Under the pieces are notes generated by a model. The model had not been told where the DNA came from. It saw only the letters and a program-made list of their open reading frames with translations, and made no database searches. The position numbers were made by a program, and so were the translations under genes. This document shows positions 28,722 to 37,662 of a DNA stretch of 64,000 nt, piece by piece (the stretch's first letter is position 1; each line of letters opens with the position of its first letter). Source of the stretch: Pigmentiphaga sp. NML030171. GTDB lineage: Bacteria; Pseudomonadota; Gammaproteobacteria; Burkholderiales; Burkholderiaceae_B. The stretch covers positions 1 through 64,000 of the forward strand of contig NZ_NINX01000041.1 in the NCBI RefSeq assembly GCF_002188635.1, read 5' to 3'.

Positions 28722-30358
28722 GCCGCCACCTTGCCCGTGTAGGCGCCCGGGGTCGCGGGCGTCGAGACGGCCTGCGTGCGCACCCAGACCTCGTCCAATC
28801 CGCCGCTGACCAGCCGATGGTGCTGGGCGGGGTCGACGGCCGCGTGCTCGGCGCGCCGGTGCATGCCGCGCGTTTCGGTGCGTCGCAGGGCGCTGCGATA
28901 CATCCAGCGCGAGGTTGCCAGCATGGCCGCCGCCTCGCGGGCGCGCACCCACTGCGTGCCCGTGCCCGCGGGGCGTCCGTGGCGCACGCGGGCCCATAGT
29001 GCATCCAGCCGTCGCAGCGAGTCCTCCAGCAGCGGTCCGCTGCGCGTCCAGTTGCGTTCGGTGGGAAACACCTCGGCCTGCACCGCGCGGATGACCGCGT
29101 CCGCGTCCCACGGGGCGGACGGGTTGCCGCCCAGCCCGGCGACGCCGGCGCGATGGACGTTGCGATGGCCGAAGGCGCGCGCCTCGCGGGCGAACCGGGC
29201 GGCGCCGGCACCGGCCCAGAAACCCGAGGACATGGCCCATGCGGCGTTGTGGCTGCCTCCGCCGGTGAAGGCTCCGCAGATCAGCTCGCGCGTGGCGGCG
29301 TCGCCCGCGGCATACAGCCCGGCCACCGTCGTGGCGCAGTCATCGTCGACCACATGCAGGCCGCCGGTGCCGCGCACCGTGCCTTCCAGGCGCAGCGTGA
29401 CCGGGAAGTGCTGGGTGAAGGGATCGATGCCCTGCCGGTCGAAGGGGACGAAGAAGTTGGGCTGGGCGGTGCGCATCCAGGCGCGGATGGATGCGTCGGC
29501 GCGGTCCAGGCAGGCGTAGACGGGCTGGGTCGCCAGCGTCCTGGCGATGACGCCGCGTCCGCGCGACGAGCCCGCCCCCTCGATGCGTTGTCCATCGCGG
29601 TCGTAGAAGGTCGCCCAGTTGTAGAACAGGGACTTGGTGACCGACGCGAAGGCCGGGCCCAGTCCATAGGCGTTGGAGAACTCCATGCCCGACAGCTCGG
29701 CCCCGGCTTCGGCTCCGAGCAGGTAGCCGTCGCCGGTCAGGACGTTGCAGCCCAGCGCGCGGCTCAGGAAGGCGCAGCCGCCCGTGGCCAGCACCACCGC
29801 GCCGGCGCGGGCCACCCACGTCGAACCCGTCTGGCGGTTGATGCCGAAGGCGCCGCAGACCGTGCCGTGCTCGTCCACCAGCAGCTCCAGCACCGGGCTG
29901 TGGTCGAGGATGCGCGCGCCCGCCTGCTTGGCCGCCTTGCGCATCAGCCGCATGTAGTCCGGGCCCTGCAGCGAGGTCCGGTGCAACTGGCCGTGTTCGT
30001 CCTGCGGAAAGGGGTAGCCCCATTCCGTCAGTGTCTCGATGTTGTTCCACGTCTGTTCCAGCACGCGGTCCATCCAGGCGTGCTCGGCCAGGAAGCCGCC
30101 CATTTCCAGTCGGCTGGCCTTGGCCTTCTCGCGCGCGGCGGTGTCGCGCGGGACGTGCCATACCCCGGTGCCGGAGGGCGCGGTCGCGCCGGAGGTGCCG
30201 CAGTATCCCTTGTCCGCCAGCAGCGCGCGCGCGCCGCGTGCGGCTGCGCTGACGGCGGCCCACGTGCCGGCCGGGCCGCCTCCTATGATCAGCACATCGG
30301 CATCGTGCCGGACCGAGGCTTCGATGCCGGGCAGGGGGTGCAAATCGCGTACCGCCAT
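28718..30358 (-). CDS. FAD-dependent oxidoreductase of the fumarate reductase / adenylylsulfate reductase alpha family
   Basis: Flavoprotein of 546 residues. ATG 30358 was chosen because AGGAGAGACGAAC precedes it and the FAD fold begins soon after. The dinucleotide site is VLIIGGGPAGTWAAVSA (~22-38), followed by CGTSGATAPSGTG where fumarate reductases place the histidyl-FAD loop. Later come VVLATGG and a second FAD segment, GLYAAGDAATRELICGAFTGGG. The C-terminal third (AREAAAMLATSRWMYRSAL) resembles the helical region of AprA and SdhA proteins. No signal peptide is seen, so it is probably cytoplasmic. It begins the operon with ferredoxin and ABC importer genes. Function beyond two-electron redox chemistry is inference. 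Confidence 0.85.
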   Translation of the reverse strand: MAVRDLHPLPGIEASVRHDADVLIIGGGPAGTWAAVSAAARGARALLADKGYCGTSGATAPSGTGVWHVPRDTAAREKAKASRLEMGGFLAEHAWMDRVLEQTWNNIETLTEWGYPFPQDEHGQLHRTSLQGPDYMRLMRKAAKQAGARILDHSPVLELLVDEHGTVCGAFGINRQTGSTWVARAGAVVLATGGCAFLSRALGCNVLTGDGYLLGAEAGAELSGMEFSNAYGLGPAFASVTKSLFYNWATFYDRDGQRIEGAGSSRGRGVIARTLATQPVYACLDRADASIRAWMRTAQPNFFVPFDRQGIDPFTQHFPVTLRLEGTVRGTGGLHVVDDDCATTVAGLYAAGDAATRELICGAFTGGGSHNAAWAMSSGFWAGAGAARFAREARAFGHRNVHRAGVAGLGGNPSAPWDADAVIRAVQAEVFPTERNWTRSGPLLEDSLRRLDALWARVRHGRPAGTGTQWVRAREAAAMLATSRWMYRSALRRTETRGMHRRAEHAAVDPAQHHRLVSGGLDEVWVRTQAVSTPATPGAYTGKVAA

Positions 30359-30407
30359 GTTCGTCTCTCCTGGAACCGGCCGTGGGCCGGAGTGCGGGGG
30401 ACCGCAG

Positions 30408-30432
30408 CGGGAGAAGAGCGCCTTCTCCCGCA
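30408..30432 (-). promoter_or_regulatory. Perfect inverted repeat in the leader of the flavoprotein operon
   Basis: GCGGGAGAAG (30408-30417) and CTTCTCCCGC (30423-30432) form a perfect 10-bp stem with a 5-nt loop, ending 50 bp before the flavoprotein ATG. It could be an mRNA hairpin or an operator. It could also be the end of the maf-methyltransferase transcript, but no U-run follows on either strand. Confidence 0.45.
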
Positions 30433-30535
30433 TGCCGGTCGTTCATGTCCAAGGATGCTAGAGACGGAAGGCTGGCCGCCCAACGATTTCTTTCGTGCTT
30501 GGTTATCCGTTTATCGCATGTGATGCAGTGCCTGG

Positions 30536-31255
30536 TCAGCCCTTGGCCAGGAACAGGAACAGCGTGGGCTGCTTGTCCAGGTCGGGCGGCGGCAGGCGCT
30601 TCCAGTCCGCGACGCTGTTCGTGCGCACCCATTCGCGATCCGTGGTGAGCGAGCGGGCGACGCACAGCAGGGTCGCCGGCCGCAGCGTGGCCAGCATCGT
30701 CGCGAACATGGCGCCGTTGCGATAGGGCGTCTCGATCAGGAGCTGGGTCTGGTTGTGCCGCGCCGAGGTTTGCTCCCACTCTCGCAACTGGCGAGCACGC
30801 TCGCCCGCGTCGACCGGCGCGTAGCCGTGGAAGGCGAAGCGCTGGCCGTCCAGGCCGCTGGCCATCAGGCCGAGCAGGATGGAGGAGGGGCCCACCCACG
30901 GCTGCACGCGTATGCCCATGGCATGCGCGGCGCGGGCCACGCGCGCGCCGGGGTCGGCCACCGCCGGGCAGCCGGCCTCTGAGACCAGTCCGATTTCGCC
31001 GCCCGCCGCGATGGGCTTGAGCCAGGCGGCGATGTCGCGGTCGTCGGTACGGGCATCCAGGGTGTGGATGGTGATTTCCTGGATGGGCCGCACGGTGCCG
31101 ATGGCCTTCAGGAAAGCGCGCGCGGTCTTGGCATTCTCGGCGATGTAGGTGTCCAGCCGGCCGGCCAGGGCACGGGCCTCGGCGGGCAGCCAGCGCTCGG
31201 GCGGCACGTCGCCCAGCGAGACGGGGACCAGGTGCAGGATGCCGGAGGATTTCAT
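30536..31255 (-). CDS. SAM-dependent methyltransferase, RsmI-like (tetrapyrrole methylase superfamily)
   Basis: Predicted methyltransferase of 239 residues from ATG 31255. RsmI-like signatures are VSEAGCPAVADPGARVARAA (RsmI has the SDAGTPxxxDPG pattern) and VGPSSILLGLMASGL near the SAM pocket. It is shorter than RsmI (286 in E. coli) and lacks the typical C-terminal RsmI extension, so it is the short paralogue often seen beside maf, not rsmI itself. The target is unknown, possibly rRNA. It overlaps the maf stop as ATGA. Confidence 0.82.
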   Translation of the reverse strand: MKSSGILHLVPVSLGDVPPERWLPAEARALAGRLDTYIAENAKTARAFLKAIGTVRPIQEITIHTLDARTDDRDIAAWLKPIAAGGEIGLVSEAGCPAVADPGARVARAAHAMGIRVQPWVGPSSILLGLMASGLDGQRFAFHGYAPVDAGERARQLREWEQTSARHNQTQLLIETPYRNGAMFATMLATLRPATLLCVARSLTTDREWVRTNSVADWKRLPPPDLDKQPTLFLFLAKG

Positions 31256-31869
31256 GCCCGGGGCTCCTCGAGCGCGTCCAGCGGGTCCATGCCGAAGCCG
31301 GCCAGCAGCCGGGTCAGGGCGATCAGCGGCAGGCCGATCAGGGCGGTGGGGTCGTCGCTTTCTATGCGCTCCATGAGCGCGATGCCCAGCGCCTCGGCCT
31401 TGGCGCTGCCGGCCGTGTCGTAGGGGCGCTCGGCGTGCAGGTAGGCGCGCAGCGCCCGGTCGGACAGTTCGCGCAACATGCATCGCGTGCTTACGACGGC
31501 GGTCGCCGGCCGCCGGCCGTCATCCACGGCCACGGCGGTGTGGAAGAAAACCGTGCGGCCGCGCATGGCCTGCAATTGCGCGAGCGCCTGCTCGAAGCCG
31601 CCGGGCTTGCCGATGGGGGCCCCGTCCACCGTCGCGACCTGGTCCGAACCGATCACCAGGGCGCCCGGACGGGCCTGGCTCACGGCGCGGGCCTTGGCCA
31701 GGGCCAGTCGCAGGGCCAGGTCCTCGGGCGCTTCGCCCGGAACCGGTGTTTCGTCCACGCCGGGCGCGGCTACGGAGAAGGGAAGCCTCAGCCGTTCGAG
31801 CAGCTCGCGGCGGTAGGGGGAGGTCGAGGCGAGGATCAGGGACCGCGCCGTGGTTTCGGAGCTTGCCAT
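31252..31869 (-). CDS. maf: Maf family nucleoside triphosphate pyrophosphatase (YceF type)
   Basis: House-cleaning pyrophosphatase of 205 residues, acting on modified or non-canonical nucleotides (m7GTP for the YceF branch). The N-terminal signature ILASTSPYRRELLERL and the central IGSDQVATVDG, with its catalytic Asp, are clear. KPGGFEQALAQL and YDTAGSAKAEALG complete the family pattern. ATG 31869 is used; a longer upstream frame is not supported. Divergence from yceD-rpmF and overlap with the methyltransferase gene repeat the common betaproteobacterial layout. Confidence 0.92.
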   Translation of the reverse strand: MASSETTARSLILASTSPYRRELLERLRLPFSVAAPGVDETPVPGEAPEDLALRLALAKARAVSQARPGALVIGSDQVATVDGAPIGKPGGFEQALAQLQAMRGRTVFFHTAVAVDDGRRPATAVVSTRCMLRELSDRALRAYLHAERPYDTAGSAKAEALGIALMERIESDDPTALIGLPLIALTRLLAGFGMDPLDALEEPRA

Positions 31870-31892
31870 GGTGGGATAAGTGTTTGACTTGT

Positions 31893-31922
31893 TTGACTCT
31901 TTTCGGGTTTTCACGCTATTAT
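31893..31922 (+). promoter_or_regulatory. Candidate sigma-70 promoter for yceD-rpmF-plsX-fab
   Basis: TTGACT (31893-31898) and TATTAT (31917-31922) are separated by 18 bp, within the normal range, just after the divergent maf start and 58 bp before the yceD start. The surrounding 60 bp are unusually AT-rich for this genome. A second TTTGACT lies 10 bp upstream. Confidence 0.6.
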
Positions 31923-31979
31923 CCAACGTTTTCCCGAGCTTCTTTTCCACCAAGGGAAAAACATGCAAGGCGGCAGGTC

Positions 31980-32552
31980 GTGAAAGAGTCCAGCGAACCC
32001 GGCGCGGTGCGCCACATCGATGCGTTCGAGTTCGTTCGGCTCGGGCGGTCGCTCGAAGGCAGCGCGCCGCTCGCGCGTTTCGTCCGGTTGCTGGACGGCT
32101 TGCCCGAGCAGGATCCTTCCGCGGTAGTGCGCTGGTCGGCCCAGGCCGACCGCGGTCCGCTGGGCGAACCCCTGATCCGGCTCGCTGTCGAAACGGTCCT
32201 GACCGTGCAGTGCCAGCGTTGCCTGGGGCCGCTGGCGATGCCCATCGAATCCGAGGTCGCGCTGCAGCTGGTCGAAACCGAGGCCGAGCTCGACGACCCG
32301 GACTCGTTCGACGAGTCCGACCTGGAAGAGCTCGGTTCGGGGCAGGATTTCGAGAAAGTGCTGGGGTCGCGTCGCTTCGATCTGTTCGAGCAGGTCGAGG
32401 ACGAGCTGATCCTGAGCGTGCCGTACGTCCCTCGGCACGACGTCTGTCCCGACGGCGGGGGCGGATCCTCGGGCGATGCGCCCGAGAAAAAGCCGTCGCC
32501 GTTCGCGGTGCTGGCCGGGCTGAAAGGCTCGACGGGCGATGTCGGCAAATAA
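31980..32552 (+). CDS. yceD: YceD/DUF177 family protein (23S rRNA accumulation protein)
   Basis: Small acidic protein of 190 residues; E. coli YceD (173 residues) supports 23S rRNA accumulation. GTG 31980 is used, with AAGGCGGCAGG just upstream; an ATG at 31963 is out of frame and stops after six codons. The DUF177 zinc-like pair is visible in VQCQRCLGPL with a later PRHDVCPDG, and the acidic middle (EAELDDPDSFDESDLEEL) fits the family. It precedes rpmF, the usual arrangement. Confidence 0.88.
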   Translation: MKESSEPGAVRHIDAFEFVRLGRSLEGSAPLARFVRLLDGLPEQDPSAVVRWSAQADRGPLGEPLIRLAVETVLTVQCQRCLGPLAMPIESEVALQLVETEAELDDPDSFDESDLEELGSGQDFEKVLGSRRFDLFEQVEDELILSVPYVPRHDVCPDGGGGSSGDAPEKKPSPFAVLAGLKGSTGDVGK

Positions 32553-32795
32553 GCGACATATTTTGTGTATAGTCGCAGCGAACCGGATTGGGGCCTCGGG
32601 CTTCGCGTCCGGCGCGATGCGGACAAGTAAGCGATCGTTGTAAGCGTTTTCGTAGTAGTTTGGGTTTTTGGACGGCGTTTCGGGCAAGCCTGCGCAGACC
32701 GCCGTCATCATTCGAGAAAGCAGGTTTTAGAACTCGCGGCGGTCACGCGTAGGCATCTGGCTTACAATGCGCGCCGTTCCTAGGAGTCCAGTCAC

Positions 32796-32978
32796 ATGGC
32801 CGTTCAGCAAAACAAAAAGTCGCCTTCCAAGCGTGGCATGCACCGCGCCCACGATTTCCTGACCAATCCCCCCGTTGCGGTCGAACCGACCACGGGCGAG
32901 ACGCACCTGCGTCACCACATCAGCCCCAACGGCATCTATCGCGGTCGCAAAGTCCTCAAGACCAAGAACGACGAGTGA
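32796..32978 (+). CDS. rpmF: 50S ribosomal protein L32
   Basis: Sixty-residue ribosomal protein. The N-terminus [20 protein letters not shown] is diagnostic of bacterial L32; the zinc cysteines found in some lineages are absent, as is usual in betaproteobacteria. TAGGAG lies upstream of the ATG. It sits between yceD and plsX, the standard link between ribosome assembly and lipid synthesis genes. TACAAT near 32763 might be an extra promoter element. Confidence 0.97.
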   Translation: MAVQQNKKSPSKRGMHRAHDFLTNPPVAVEPTTGETHLRHHISPNGIYRGRKVLKTKNDE

Positions 32979-33201
32979 TACCGAACGGCCCTGGGCAGTC
33001 CCTTGCACTGGGGTCGTTTACTCAGGGGTGGAATGCGGACGCCGCGAGGCCGCAAGGTCGGCGTTCCTCCCCTGGGCACTTGCGGAATGGTTTTTCCGGT
33101 CTTGTCTGTCCCGCCGAACCAGGTTTGCCGATGACCGATACAGCTTGCGTCTGTAGCGATCCGGGCAGCCGTCGCGCGCGCGGGCAGGCGTTTCTGCGTC
33201 C

Positions 33202-34284
33202 ATGGCTATGATCCGTATCGCGATCGATTGCATGGGAGGCGATTTCGGCCTGCCCGTGACGATTCCTGCTGCCCTGGCGTTCGCCGACCGCCATCCCGGT
33301 GTCGAGCTGCTGCTGGTCGGCCTGGCCGACCAGGTCGAAGCCCGCCTGGCGCAGGCCAAGGCCTCTTCCGGCCAGCGGGAGAGGCTGCGCATCGTGCCTG
33401 CTACCGAAGTCGTCACCATGGACGACAAGGTCGAGGTCGCGCTGCGCCGCAAGAAAGATTCCTCCATGCGCATCGCCGCCGAACTCGTGCGCGACGGCCA
33501 GGCCGACGCCTGCGTATCGGCGGGCAATACCGGCGCATGGATGGCCATTTCCCGCTATGTGCTCAAGACGCTCGATGGCATCGATCGTCCCGCCATCGCC
33601 AAGGCCATACCCAACCAGTCGGGCGGCATGACCGTCATCCTGGACCTGGGCGCCAACGTCGATTGCACGGCCGAGCACCTGCTGCAGTTCGCCATCATGG
33701 GTTCGGCGCTGGTTTCCAGCGTCGGCCATCGCGAGCGGCCCACCGTGGGCCTGCTCAACATCGGCGAGGAAGCGATCAAGGGCAACGACGTGGTCAAGCA
33801 GGCCGCCGAGCTGCTGCGCGGCAGCGCGCTGAACTTCCACGGCAACGTCGAGGGCAACGATATCTTCAAGGGCACCGTGGACGTGGTCGTCTGCGATGGC
33901 TTTGTTGGTAACATCGTGCTCAAGTCTTCCGAGGGCCTGGCCAAGATGCTGGGCGTCTTCATCAAGGAAGAGTTCAAGAGAAACCTGTTCACGCTGTTGA
34001 TGGGCGCCATCGCCACGCCGGTGCTGAACCGCTTCCGCCAGCGCGTGGATCCGCGCCGCTACAACGGAGCGGCACTGCTGGGGCTGCGCGGCGTCGTCAT
34101 CAAGAGCCATGGTTCCGCCGACACCTACGCGTTCGAATGGGCCCTGCAGGACGCCTACGACGCGGTCGAAAGCGGCTTGCTCGGCCGGACTGCGCAAACC
34201 ATCGCGCAGATCACGAGCGTGCCGGCCGGCGGGGCCGAGCATGAGGCCGGCCTCGAGCCGTCCTCGCACGGAGATATTGCATGA
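33202..34284 (+). CDS. plsX: Phosphate acyltransferase PlsX
   Basis: Makes acyl-phosphate from acyl-ACP, the first step of the PlsX-PlsY route to phosphatidic acid. It has 360 residues, in line with the family. The start region [13 protein letters not shown] matches PlsX, as do [32 protein letters not shown] and [19 protein letters not shown]. The start may be ATG 33202 or ATG 33208, the latter closer to homologues. It overlaps fabH by 4 bp (ATGA). Confidence 0.97.
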   Translation: MAMIRIAIDCMGGDFGLPVTIPAALAFADRHPGVELLLVGLADQVEARLAQAKASSGQRERLRIVPATEVVTMDDKVEVALRRKKDSSMRIAAELVRDGQADACVSAGNTGAWMAISRYVLKTLDGIDRPAIAKAIPNQSGGMTVILDLGANVDCTAEHLLQFAIMGSALVSSVGHRERPTVGLLNIGEEAIKGNDVVKQAAELLRGSALNFHGNVEGNDIFKGTVDVVVCDGFVGNIVLKSSEGLAKMLGVFIKEEFKRNLFTLLMGAIATPVLNRFRQRVDPRRYNGAALLGLRGVVIKSHGSADTYAFEWALQDAYDAVESGLLGRTAQTIAQITSVPAGGAEHEAGLEPSSHGDIA

Positions 34285-35297
34285 GTGCAACAGCGGCGCA
34301 TCCGTCCAGCAGCCCGGCTCCCGCGGCATGGTCGAGAATCGTCGGTTCGGGCAGTTGCCTGCCCGAGCGCGTGGTCAGCAATGACGAACTGGCGGCCGAA
34401 CTGGCCCAGCGCGGCGTCGAGACGTCCGATGCCTGGATCGTCGAGCGCACCGGCATCCGCCAGCGCCACATCGCCGAGCGCGGCGTCACGTCCAGCGACC
34501 TCGGTACCGAGGCCGCGCGGCGCGCGCTGCAGGATGCCGGGGTCGACGCCGCGGAGCTCGACCTCATCGTCGTCGCCACCTCGACACCCGACTTCGTCTT
34601 TCCCAGCACGGCCTGCCTGATCCAGGCCAGGCTCGGCGCCTCGCGCGCCGCCGCCTTCGACGTCCAGGCCGTCTGCACAGGCTTCATCTACGCGCTGACC
34701 ACCGCCGACAGCTTCGTGCGCGCCGGCCGGGCCCGCAAGGCCCTGGTCATCGGCACCGAGGTCTTTTCGCGCATCCTCGACTGGAACGACCGGTCGACCT
34801 GCGTGCTGTTCGGCGACGGTGCCGGCGCCGTGGTGCTCGAGGCCTCGCCCGAGCCGGGCGTGATGGCCGCCAGGCTGCATGCCGACGGCAGCCAGACCAA
34901 GATCCTGTGCGCCGCCGGGAACGTGGCCTATGGCGAGGTGACCGGCGATCCCTTCCTGCGGATGGAGGGGCAGGCGGTCTTCAAGCAGGCCGTCACGGTG
35001 CTCGACCGCGTGGCGCAGGAAGTGATGGAGGAAGCGGGCGTGCCGCTGTCCGAGCTGGACTGGCTCATTCCCCACCAGGCCAACGTACGCATCATCAACG
35101 CCACCGCCAAGCGCCTCGGCATCCCGCTCGAACGCGTGGTGTCCACGGTGGACCTGCACGCCAACACCTCGGCGGCCAGCGTGCCGCTGGCCCTGGACGC
35201 CGCCCGCCGCGACGGCCGCGTCAAGCGGGGTGACCTGGTGATGCTGCAGGGCGTGGGCGGCGGATTCACATGGGGCGCCGTGCTGGCGCGCATGTGA
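34281..35297 (+). CDS. fabH: 3-oxoacyl-ACP synthase III (FabH)
   Basis: Starts fatty acid elongation by condensing acetyl-CoA with malonyl-ACP. It has 338 residues, with about 20 extra at the N-terminus compared with E. coli FabH. The Cys-His-Asn triad is present: Cys132 in [11 protein letters not shown], His in [11 protein letters not shown] and Asn in [13 protein letters not shown]. The start overlaps the plsX stop as ATGA. The position between plsX and fabD is conserved widely. Confidence 0.97.
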   Translation: MSATAAHPSSSPAPAAWSRIVGSGSCLPERVVSNDELAAELAQRGVETSDAWIVERTGIRQRHIAERGVTSSDLGTEAARRALQDAGVDAAELDLIVVATSTPDFVFPSTACLIQARLGASRAAAFDVQAVCTGFIYALTTADSFVRAGRARKALVIGTEVFSRILDWNDRSTCVLFGDGAGAVVLEASPEPGVMAARLHADGSQTKILCAAGNVAYGEVTGDPFLRMEGQAVFKQAVTVLDRVAQEVMEEAGVPLSELDWLIPHQANVRIINATAKRLGIPLERVVSTVDLHANTSAASVPLALDAARRDGRVKRGDLVMLQGVGGGFTWGAVLARM

Positions 35298-35333
35298 GTC
35301 CGGTAGGAAAACAGAACAAGCGGGGCTTTACCC

Positions 35334-36272
35334 ATGACTAAAATCGCATTCGTCTTTCCCGGCCAGGGTTCGCAGTCGGTCGGCATGCTCGACGGCTTCG
35401 CGGGCAACGCCTCGGTGGCGGACGTCGTGGCCCGTGCCGGCGCCGCCCTGGGCGAGGACCTGGGCGGCCTGATGGCCAACGGCCCGGCCGAACGACTGAA
35501 CCTGACCACCTACACCCAGCCGGTCATGCTGACCGCCGGCGTGGCTGCCTATGCTGCCTGGCAGGCGGCGGGCGGGCCGGCTCCCGCCGTGGTCGCCGGG
35601 CACAGCCTGGGCGAGTACGCGGCGTTGGTCGCCGCCGGCTCGCTGACGCTGGAAGATGCCGTGCGGCTGGTCCGCATCCGTGCCGACGCCATGCAGTCCG
35701 CGGTGCCAGTGGGGCAGGGCGGCATGGCGGCCATCCTGGGCCTGACCGACGACCAGGTGCGTGCCGCCTGCGCCGCCGCGGCCCAGGGCGAGGTGGTCGA
35801 GCCCGTGAACTTCAATGCGCCGGCGCAGGTCGTGATCGCCGGCAGCAAGGCCGCCGTGGAGCGCGCCTGCGAGGCCGCCAAGCAGGCGGGCGCCAAGCGC
35901 GCGCTGCCCTTGCCGGTCTCGGCGCCTTTCCACTCCAGCCTGATGCAGCCGGCCGCCCAGACCCTGGCCAAGGCGCTGGAGGCCATCGACATCCAGTCCC
36001 CCCATATCCTGGTGCTCAACAACGTGGACGTGGCCGCGCCGACCGAGCCGGCGGCGATCGCCGACGCGCTGGTCCGCCAGGCCTGGCATCCGGTACGATG
36101 GGTGGAAACCATACAACTGATGCAGTCACAGGGGATTACCCACGTCGTCGAGTGTGGCCCGGGCAAGGTGCTGACCGGCCTGACCAAGCGCATCGCCCCC
36201 GAGCTGACGGCGCTGGCCGTGACGGACCAGGCGTCGCTGCAAGCCGCCCTGGAGGCGGTGGCCTCCAATTAG
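35334..36272 (+). CDS. fabD: Malonyl-CoA:ACP transacylase FabD
   Basis: Transfers malonyl groups from CoA to ACP. It has 312 residues. The active-site motif GHSLGEYAAL carries Ser91, FPGQGSQ lies at the start, and the partner His is in SAPFHSSLMQ. The stop TAG at 36270 is followed directly by a copy of the GC-rich repeat, so the distance to fabG is 157 bp, unusual inside this otherwise tight operon. Confidence 0.97.
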   Translation: MTKIAFVFPGQGSQSVGMLDGFAGNASVADVVARAGAALGEDLGGLMANGPAERLNLTTYTQPVMLTAGVAAYAAWQAAGGPAPAVVAGHSLGEYAALVAAGSLTLEDAVRLVRIRADAMQSAVPVGQGGMAAILGLTDDQVRAACAAAAQGEVVEPVNFNAPAQVVIAGSKAAVERACEAAKQAGAKRALPLPVSAPFHSSLMQPAAQTLAKALEAIDIQSPHILVLNNVDVAAPTEPAAIADALVRQAWHPVRWVETIQLMQSQGITHVVECGPGKVLTGLTKRIAPELTALAVTDQASLQAALEAVASN

Positions 36273-36351
36273 GGCTCCCCCTAGGCGCTGACGCGCGCCC
36301 CCCAAGGGGCGATGCAGGTGGACCGGCGGAGCCGGATCCATCGCATCCTGG
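36273..36351 (-). repeat. GC-rich dispersed repeat, copy B (short form)
   Basis: Read on the minus strand it contains GGATCCGGCTCCGCCGGTCC (complement of 36320-36339), then CCCCTTGGGGGGCGCGCG and a GCGCCTAGGGGGAGC end that abuts the fabD stop. The ATGCGATGG flank next to the core is shared with copy E. It lies between two co-directional fab genes. Confidence 0.82.
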
Positions 36352-36429
36352 CAAGAGCGGGAGAAGGGGCGGGGTTGGATGGATAAGTCCGGGGCGCTGG
36401 GGCGCGCCGGGATGAGATAAGGAAAAATC

Positions 36430-37173
36430 ATGGAATTGCAAGGCAAGGTCGCCCTGGTGACGGGCGCGTCGCGGGGGATAGGCAAGGCGATCGCGGCGGA
36501 ATTGGCCGCGCGGGGTGCGACGGTGGTCGGGACCGCCACGACCCAGGCCGGCGCCGACACCATTACCGAGGCGCTGAGCGGGTTTCCCGCCAAGGGGCGC
36601 GGCGTGGTGTTGCAGGTGAACGACGCCGCGGCGGTGGACGCCCTGGTGGACGAGATCGGCAAGGCCGACGGCGGTCTGCACATTTTGGTCAACAACGCCG
36701 GCATCACCCGAGATACACTCGCGATGCGCATGAAGGACGAGGATTGGTCGGCGGTGATCGACACCAATCTGACGGCGGTGTTCCGCCTGTCCCGCGCCGT
36801 CATGAGGGGGATGATGAAGGCCAAATGGGGCCGGATCATCAACGTGACCTCGGTGGTGGGGGCCAGCGGCAACGCCGGCCAGGCAAACTACGCCGCCGCC
36901 AAGGCCGGGGTGGCCGGAATGACCCGTGCGCTGGCGCGGGAGCTGGGCAGTCGCAACATCACCGTCAACTGCGTGGCGCCGGGTTTCATCGACACCGACA
37001 TGACCCGCGCCCTGGGGGACGAGCAGACCGGTGCCTTGCTGGGACAGATCCCGCTGGGCCGGCTGGGCCGTCCCGAGGACATCGCCCACAGCGTCGCCTT
37101 CCTGGCTTCGCCGGGGGCTGGATATGTAACCGGTGCCACCTTGCACGTCAACGGCGGCATGTACATGAATTGA
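36430..37173 (+). CDS. fabG: 3-oxoacyl-ACP reductase FabG
   Basis: NADPH-dependent reductase of fatty acid elongation, a 247-residue short-chain dehydrogenase. The cofactor loop is TGASRGIGKAIA; the NNAG motif, the catalytic Ser in VTSVVGASG, and Tyr154 with Lys158 in YAAAKAG are all present. It ends with VTGATLHVNGGMYMN, typical of FabG. AAGGA lies a few bases before the ATG. GC-rich repeat copy B lies upstream. Confidence 0.97.
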   Translation: MELQGKVALVTGASRGIGKAIAAELAARGATVVGTATTQAGADTITEALSGFPAKGRGVVLQVNDAAAVDALVDEIGKADGGLHILVNNAGITRDTLAMRMKDEDWSAVIDTNLTAVFRLSRAVMRGMMKAKWGRIINVTSVVGASGNAGQANYAAAKAGVAGMTRALARELGSRNITVNCVAPGFIDTDMTRALGDEQTGALLGQIPLGRLGRPEDIAHSVAFLASPGAGYVTGATLHVNGGMYMN

Positions 37174-37239
37174 TTTCCGCGTATTGCAACCGCGATATGC
37201 ATTCGTCCGGCCGGGCCGCTTTAGACAGGCGAGCTTGGC

Positions 37240-37245
37240 TATAAT
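37240..37245 (+). promoter_or_regulatory. Candidate -10 element (TATAAT) for acpP
   Basis: A consensus TATAAT lies 34 bp before the acpP start in a 105-bp gap after fabG. No good -35 hexamer is present at 16-18 bp, so the element is uncertain. A separate strong promoter would fit the high level of ACP in cells. Confidence 0.35.
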
Positions 37246-37278
37246 TCAGTTAGATATAGACCCTTTTGGAGGATCTCC

Positions 37279-37518
37279 ATGGATAGCATCGAACAGCGCG
37301 TCAAGAAGATCGTCGCTGAGCAACTCGGCGTCAACGAAGCCGAGATCAAGAACGAATCTTCTTTTGTCGACGACCTCGGTGCCGATTCGCTCGATATGGT
37401 GGAACTCGTCATGGCGCTCGAAGACGAGTTCGAGACCGAGATTCCCGACGAGGAAGCCGAGAAGATCACGACCGTGCAGCAAGCCATCGACTACGTTGGC
37501 GCGCACATCAAGAAGTAA
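37279..37518 (+). CDS. acpP: Acyl carrier protein
   Basis: Carries growing acyl chains as thioesters on phosphopantetheine. It has 79 residues and is strongly acidic. The attachment site is Ser37 in [11 protein letters not shown] strong ribosome-binding site GGAGGA lies at 37268-37273. AcpS, which adds the phosphopantetheine, is encoded at 50178 in the same window. Confidence 0.99.
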   Translation: MDSIEQRVKKIVAEQLGVNEAEIKNESSFVDDLGADSLDMVELVMALEDEFETEIPDEEAEKITTVQQAIDYVGAHIKK

Positions 37519-37540
37519 ATCGTTTTCGTGCGATGACGCG

Positions 37541-37568
37541 GGCGGCTCATCGGCCGCCTTCGTTTTTT
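37541..37568 (+). terminator. Candidate terminator or attenuator after acpP
   Basis: GGCGGC (37541-37546) pairs with GCCGCC (37553-37558) around a 6-nt loop, followed by TTCG and six T (37563-37568). It is 23 bp after the acpP stop. The short stem and interrupted T tract suggest partial termination, which would leave acpP mRNA in excess over fabF. Confidence 0.55.
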
Positions 37569-37662
37569 AAGTTCGGCGCGGCCATGCGCGACCTTGCCGG
37601 AGCCAACGGCGGGAGGGCAGCTGCCGGATTCGCTTTTTCTCCGCGCACTTGAGGAGTAGTCA

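Noticed and set aside
31963-31983. Six-codon ATG frame before yceD
   Set aside because: Too short to support as a leader peptide. It more likely results from chance around the true GTG start.
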